From positions 89,139-153,138 of the forward strand of contig JAHDVK010000013.1 in assembly GCA_023384675.1 (NCBI GenBank): DNA of 64,000 nt. The letters run 5' to 3'. Origin of the DNA: Bryobacteraceae bacterium. GTDB taxonomy: Bacteria > Acidobacteriota > Terriglobia > Bryobacterales > Bryobacteraceae. The notes under the pieces were generated by a model. That model was not told where the DNA came from. It did not search any database and saw nothing but the letters and a program-made list of their open reading frames with translations. Position 1 is the first letter of the stretch; each line of letters opens with the position of its first letter. This document shows positions 60,540 through 64,000 of the stretch, piece by piece. Made by a program: the position numbers and the translations under genes.

Positions 60540-62879
60540 GTGAAGTTTTCCTACGAATGGTTGCGCGAACTCGTGCCGGGCCTCGACGTGCCGCCCGCTG
60601 AGTTGACTGCGCGGATCACCATGAAGACCGCCGAGTGCGAGGGCGTGGAGTCGTTCGCGCCCTGGCTGGAACGTGTGTGCGCGGCGCGCGTAATAGAAGT
60701 CACGCCGATCGAGGGTTCGCACAACGTTGTGGCGCGGATCGATGCGGGTCCTGAGTTCGGCGAGCGGCAGGTTGTTTGCGGCGCGCCCAACTGCCGCACA
60801 GGGCTTGTGACCGCCTATGTGCCCGCCGGGCTTTCGCTTGGCTCCCGGCAGATCCGCCGCGCGCTGGTTGCGGGCCACGATAGCGACGGCATGCTCGCCT
60901 CAGGCGCGGAGCTGGGCATCAACCGTGACGCCGAAGGCGTGCTGGAACTGCCGCAAGACACAGCGCCCGGCACGGCCGTGGCCGCGCCCGACTGGGTGAT
61001 TGAGGTCGATAACAAGAGCCTCACGCACCGTCCCGACCTGTGGGGCCATCACGGCATGGCTCGCGAAGTGGCCGCGTTTTCGGGGCTGCCGCTCAAGGAC
61101 CCCGTGGATCTGACGCTGGTCCCGGCGGCCGGGCATGAATGGACGGTCGAAATCGAGGACTTCGCCGCGGCGCCGCGCTATTCCGCGCTGGTGTTTGAGA
61201 ACGTCACCGTCGGACCGTCGCCCGCGTGGATGCAGGCACGGCTCGAAGCCCTTGACCTGAACCCGATCTCGAACATCGTGGATGTCACCAACCTGGTCAT
61301 GGCCGAGCTCGCGCAGCCCATGCACGCTTTCGACCTGGACAAGCTCCACGGCAAGAAGATCATCGTGAGGCACGCGAAGGAGGGTGAATCGTTCGCCGCG
61401 CTGAACGGCGAAAGTTACACACTCGCGCCGCGGCATATTGTGATCGCCGACGAAAGCGGCGCGATCGCCCTCGGCGGCGTGATCGGCGGCGCGGGCAGCG
61501 CCATCAGCGCCGGGACTACGCGGATCGTGCTCGAAAGCGCCAACTTCGACGCGGCCACCATCCGCAAGACCTCCTCTGAGTTAAAGCTCCGCACCGACGC
61601 TTCGATGCGTTTCGAAAAGGCGCAGGATCCTGTGAACACGACGCGCGCGCTGGCTCGCGCCGTCGAATTGTTTCAGGATGTATCGCCTGGCATCCGACTG
61701 GTGGGCGGGCTGATCGACGCTTGGAAGCCCGCGCCCGCGCCCGCGCCGATTGAACTGCCGCTCGACTGGCTCGATCAAAAGCTTGGCCTCGCCGTCCCGG
61801 CCGAACGCGTGCGGGCAATCCTCGAATCGCTTGAGTTTCGGGTGGAGGAGGCGCGCCCGGGCGTGTTTGCCGTCCATGTGCCCTCGTGGCGCGCCACGAA
61901 GGACATCACCATCAAGGACGATCTACTCGAAGAAGTGGGCCGCGTCATCGGCTACGCGGAAGTGCCGTTGGAGGCGCCGCTCCAGCCGGTGCGCCGGCCT
62001 TGGGTGAATCGCGAACGGCTCTACCACCACGAAGTCCGCGAAATGACCGCCGCGCAAGGCTTCACCGAGGTCTCCAACTATTCGTTTGTCAGTGAGGAGA
62101 TGGCGCGCCGCTTCGGATTCGCGCCGGACGATCACCTGCGCGTCGCCAATCCGATTTCGATCGAGCAGGGGCTGATGCGATTGAGCCTGCTGCCCGGCAT
62201 GCACCGCTGCGTGACCGAGAACGCGAAGCGCTTCGACGAGTTCCGGCTCTTCGAGATCGGCAGCGAGATCCACAAGCGTGCGGGCGCGCTGCCTGATGAG
62301 ATCCCGCACTTCATGGCCGCGCTCTATCGCAAGCAGGGTGACGGCTCGGCGGCGCTGCTTGAGTTGAAGCGATTGGCCGACTGTCTGCTGCCCGGCGCGG
62401 CGGCACGGCCCGCCGAAGCGCGAGGCTACGAGCACCCGGCCCGCTCGGCGGAGGTCGTGTGGCGGGGGGAAACGCTCGGCCGCCTGTATGAATTGCATCC
62501 TGCGCTGCTCGAAGCCGGGCGCGCGGCCGTGCTGGATCTCGACCTGCGCAAAGCGTTCGAGATGGGTCCCGAACCGAAACGCTACACGCCGCTGCGGCGG
62601 TTCCCGGGCAGCTCCTTCGATCTTTCGGTCGTGGCCGGGCTCCGCGTGCTCGCGGGCGATCTCATCGCGAGCATCCGCGCCGCCACGGGCGAATGTTGCG
62701 ACGCGGTGGAGTACCTCTACAGCTACCGCGGACAGCCGCTCGCCGAGGATCGCCAGAGCCTCAGCTTCCGCATTACGGTTTCCGCCGCGGATCACACGTT
62801 CAGCAACGAGGAACTCACGGCGATCCGCAACGGGGTGATGGACGCCTTGCGCGCGCAGGGCTTTGACCTGCGCGCCTGA
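60540..62879 (+). CDS. pheT: Phenylalanine--tRNA ligase beta subunit
   Basis: Beta chain, 779 residues, with tRNA-binding, editing (B3/B4), B5 and ferredoxin-fold anticodon domains. It starts at GTG 60540 with GAGGAG 9 bases upstream; the ORF extension to 60291 is in pheS and is rejected. Seen: VKFSYEWLRELVP at the start, VVCGAPNCRTG in the EMAP-like part, KSLTHRPDLWGHHG in the catalytic-like core, LAQPMHAFDLDKL in the B3/B4 editing region, LRTDASMRFEK in the core, and GECCDAVEYLYSYRGQPL in the FDX-ACB domain. Partner of PheS. Confidence 0.98.
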   Translation: MKFSYEWLRELVPGLDVPPAELTARITMKTAECEGVESFAPWLERVCAARVIEVTPIEGSHNVVARIDAGPEFGERQVVCGAPNCRTGLVTAYVPAGLSLGSRQIRRALVAGHDSDGMLASGAELGINRDAEGVLELPQDTAPGTAVAAPDWVIEVDNKSLTHRPDLWGHHGMAREVAAFSGLPLKDPVDLTLVPAAGHEWTVEIEDFAAAPRYSALVFENVTVGPSPAWMQARLEALDLNPISNIVDVTNLVMAELAQPMHAFDLDKLHGKKIIVRHAKEGESFAALNGESYTLAPRHIVIADESGAIALGGVIGGAGSAISAGTTRIVLESANFDAATIRKTSSELKLRTDASMRFEKAQDPVNTTRALARAVELFQDVSPGIRLVGGLIDAWKPAPAPAPIELPLDWLDQKLGLAVPAERVRAILESLEFRVEEARPGVFAVHVPSWRATKDITIKDDLLEEVGRVIGYAEVPLEAPLQPVRRPWVNRERLYHHEVREMTAAQGFTEVSNYSFVSEEMARRFGFAPDDHLRVANPISIEQGLMRLSLLPGMHRCVTENAKRFDEFRLFEIGSEIHKRAGALPDEIPHFMAALYRKQGDGSAALLELKRLADCLLPGAAARPAEARGYEHPARSAEVVWRGETLGRLYELHPALLEAGRAAVLDLDLRKAFEMGPEPKRYTPLRRFPGSSFDLSVVAGLRVLAGDLIASIRAATGECCDAVEYLYSYRGQPLAEDRQSLSFRITVSAADHTFSNEELTAIRNGVMDALRAQGFDLRA

Positions 62880-62912
62880 TGCGTTAGGCTAGGGGGCAAA
62901 GGAGATTGCCGC

Positions 62913-63842
62913 ATGCTGAACCGACGGGAATGGGTATTAGGCACGGTGGCCGCGCAGGCGGCCGCAGGCGCGCAGGCCGCGCTGCCGAAACGCAAGTTCA
63001 AGGACGGAGTTGAGCTTTCCGTCATCGGGTTCGGAGGCATTGTTGTCACCGCGATGCCGCAAAGCGAAGCGGACCGGCGCGTGGCGGCGGCCATGGACCG
63101 GGGCGTGAACTACTATGACGTCGCGCCCAGTTATGCCGCGGGCGAGGCCGAAAAACAGCTCGGAATCGCGCTAAAACCCTACCGGAAGCGCGTTTTTCTG
63201 GCGGAAAAGACGCAAAAACGCGACGCCAGGGGCGCCCAGGAGGAGTTCGAGGAGTCCCTCCGCCGCTTACATACCGATTACTTCGACCTCTACCAGTTTC
63301 ACGCCGTCGGTTCGATGGAAGACGCCGAAAAGATCCTTGCGCCGGGGGGCGCGGCGGAGTTCTTCACCAAGCTGAAGAAGGAAGGCAAGGTGCGCTACAT
63401 CGGCTTCTCGGCGCACCACGCCGGCGCGGCGCTGCGGTTGATGGACGCGCTGCCGCTCGATTCGGTGCTTTTTCCAGTGAACTTCGCGGCGTGGGACAAG
63501 GGCGGATTCGGCCCGCAGATTCTCGCGAAGGCGAAGCAAAAGGGCATGGCGCGCCTGGCGCTGAAGGCGATGGCTCTGGGGCAGTGGCCGAAGGGCCTGC
63601 CTCGCGATCAGCGCAAGTACCGCAAGTGCTGGTATGAGCCAATCGATGACCGCTCGCTGGCGCAACTCGCATTGCGCTTCACACTGGGCCAGGAGATCAC
63701 CTCGGCGATTCCGCCGGGCGACGAGCGCCTGTTTGATCTCGCGATGGACCTTGCCGCCGCTCCGCTGCCGAAGTTGAGCGCTGCGGAGATGGCCGACTTG
63801 CGGACACGTACGGCGAAGGCCGATCCCATTTTCCGGGCATAG
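62913..63842 (+). CDS. Aldo/keto reductase with Tat-like leader
   Basis: NADPH-dependent aldo/keto reductase barrel, 309 residues. The leader MLNRREWVLGTVAAQAAAGAQAA has two arginines and a hydrophobic stretch, so export by Tat is possible. The catalytic tetrad is visible: Asp in NYYDVAPSYA, Tyr in the same segment, Lys in LAEKTQK and His in YQFHAVGS. The substrate is unknown. Tat-targeted family members are frequent in Acidobacteria and Bacteroidetes. It follows pheT by 33 bases, and a double hairpin element lies 33 bases past its stop. Confidence 0.87.
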   Translation: MLNRREWVLGTVAAQAAAGAQAALPKRKFKDGVELSVIGFGGIVVTAMPQSEADRRVAAAMDRGVNYYDVAPSYAAGEAEKQLGIALKPYRKRVFLAEKTQKRDARGAQEEFEESLRRLHTDYFDLYQFHAVGSMEDAEKILAPGGAAEFFTKLKKEGKVRYIGFSAHHAGAALRLMDALPLDSVLFPVNFAAWDKGGFGPQILAKAKQKGMARLALKAMALGQWPKGLPRDQRKYRKCWYEPIDDRSLAQLALRFTLGQEITSAIPPGDERLFDLAMDLAAAPLPKLSAAEMADLRTRTAKADPIFRA

Positions 63843-63874
63843 TCCGGCATCACATGATAGTGTGAGGCGCTCTA

Positions 63875-63921
63875 CCCCCGGCTGACGCCGGGGGCTCAAT
63901 TCCCGCCTCGCTGACGGGCGG
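63875..63921. repeat. REP-like double hairpin after the aldo/keto reductase
   Basis: CCCCCGGC (63875-63882) pairs with GCCGGGGG (63887-63894) around a TGAC loop; CCGCC (63903-63907) pairs with GGCGG (63917-63921) around a loop that also contains CTGAC. The paired layout resembles REP or BIME elements found in intergenic DNA. The remaining 79 bases to the window end show no gene. Confidence 0.5.
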
Positions 63922-64000
63922 TGGTTGCTGGTTCTCGGAATTTCAAATAGCCAACGGAGGGCGGGAGAGGCTTCCAGTGTCCTTTTCAACTCCCACCCTA

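Noticed and set aside
63850..63865. TCACA-N6-TGTGA as a CRP site
   Set aside because: The half sites are in the reverse arrangement of the CRP consensus, and the site lies after a gene end.

Overview
The window is high-GC bacterial chromosome and looks like Acidobacteriota, most likely order Bryobacterales (Solibacter-like). The reasons are a CHRD protein ending in the domain known from Solibacter (TIGR03437), a long MoxR/DUF58/BatA/DUF4175/DUF4159 operon, FG-GAP/ASPIC-UnbV proteins next to a multiheme cytochrome, paired Gfo/Idh oxidoreductases, and DUF1080 and DUF5060 carbohydrate proteins. This placement is inferred from gene content, not from an rRNA gene. No rRNA, tRNA, transposase, prophage or CRISPR array was seen.

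Layout. 1-6.5 kb: end of hflX, pgsA, a DUF5060/DUF4038 hydrolase and a GH10 xylanase, then a divergent OPT transporter. 6.5-7.5 kb: decayed DNA with a frameshifted HicB-type antitoxin relic, a short tandem repeat and a TonB-C relic. 7.5-10.3 kb: peroxide-defence operon perR-ahpC-ahpD with a coupled double DUF1080 gene; the perR promoter carries a dyad. 10.3-14 kb: M23 peptidase and an orphan secreted protein.

14-27.7 kb: eight minus-strand genes, mostly overlapping by 1-4 bases: DUF4159, VWA/GATase-like, a caspase-like protein lacking the catalytic Cys, a TPR gluzincin, MoxR ATPase, DUF58, BatA-like and a Gln/Gly-rich DUF4175 protein. This is the best candidate for an under-described system. 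27.8-36.4 kb: a second minus-strand operon with a TPR/FG-GAP protein, a five-heme membrane cytochrome with TPRs, a CRTAC1-type protein and a sugar isomerase, closed by a terminator. 36.4-44.1 kb: CHRD protein, PIG-L deacetylase plus ROK protein, a small orphan gene, and two tandem Gfo/Idh paralogues.

44.1-46.5 kb: AT-richer accessory patch with a nucleotidyltransferase relic, a membrane zinc-ribbon protein and a candidate PD-(D/E)XK-fold protein. 46.5-64 kb: mainly housekeeping: recO-glyQ-glyS-ppdK, a cheY-cheX-cheW mini-operon, a tartrate/isopropylmalate-type dehydrogenase head-to-head with an SDR, a metal-binding protein, DUF1648, purA, an orphan coupled to pheS-pheT, and an aldo/keto reductase followed by a REP-like double hairpin.
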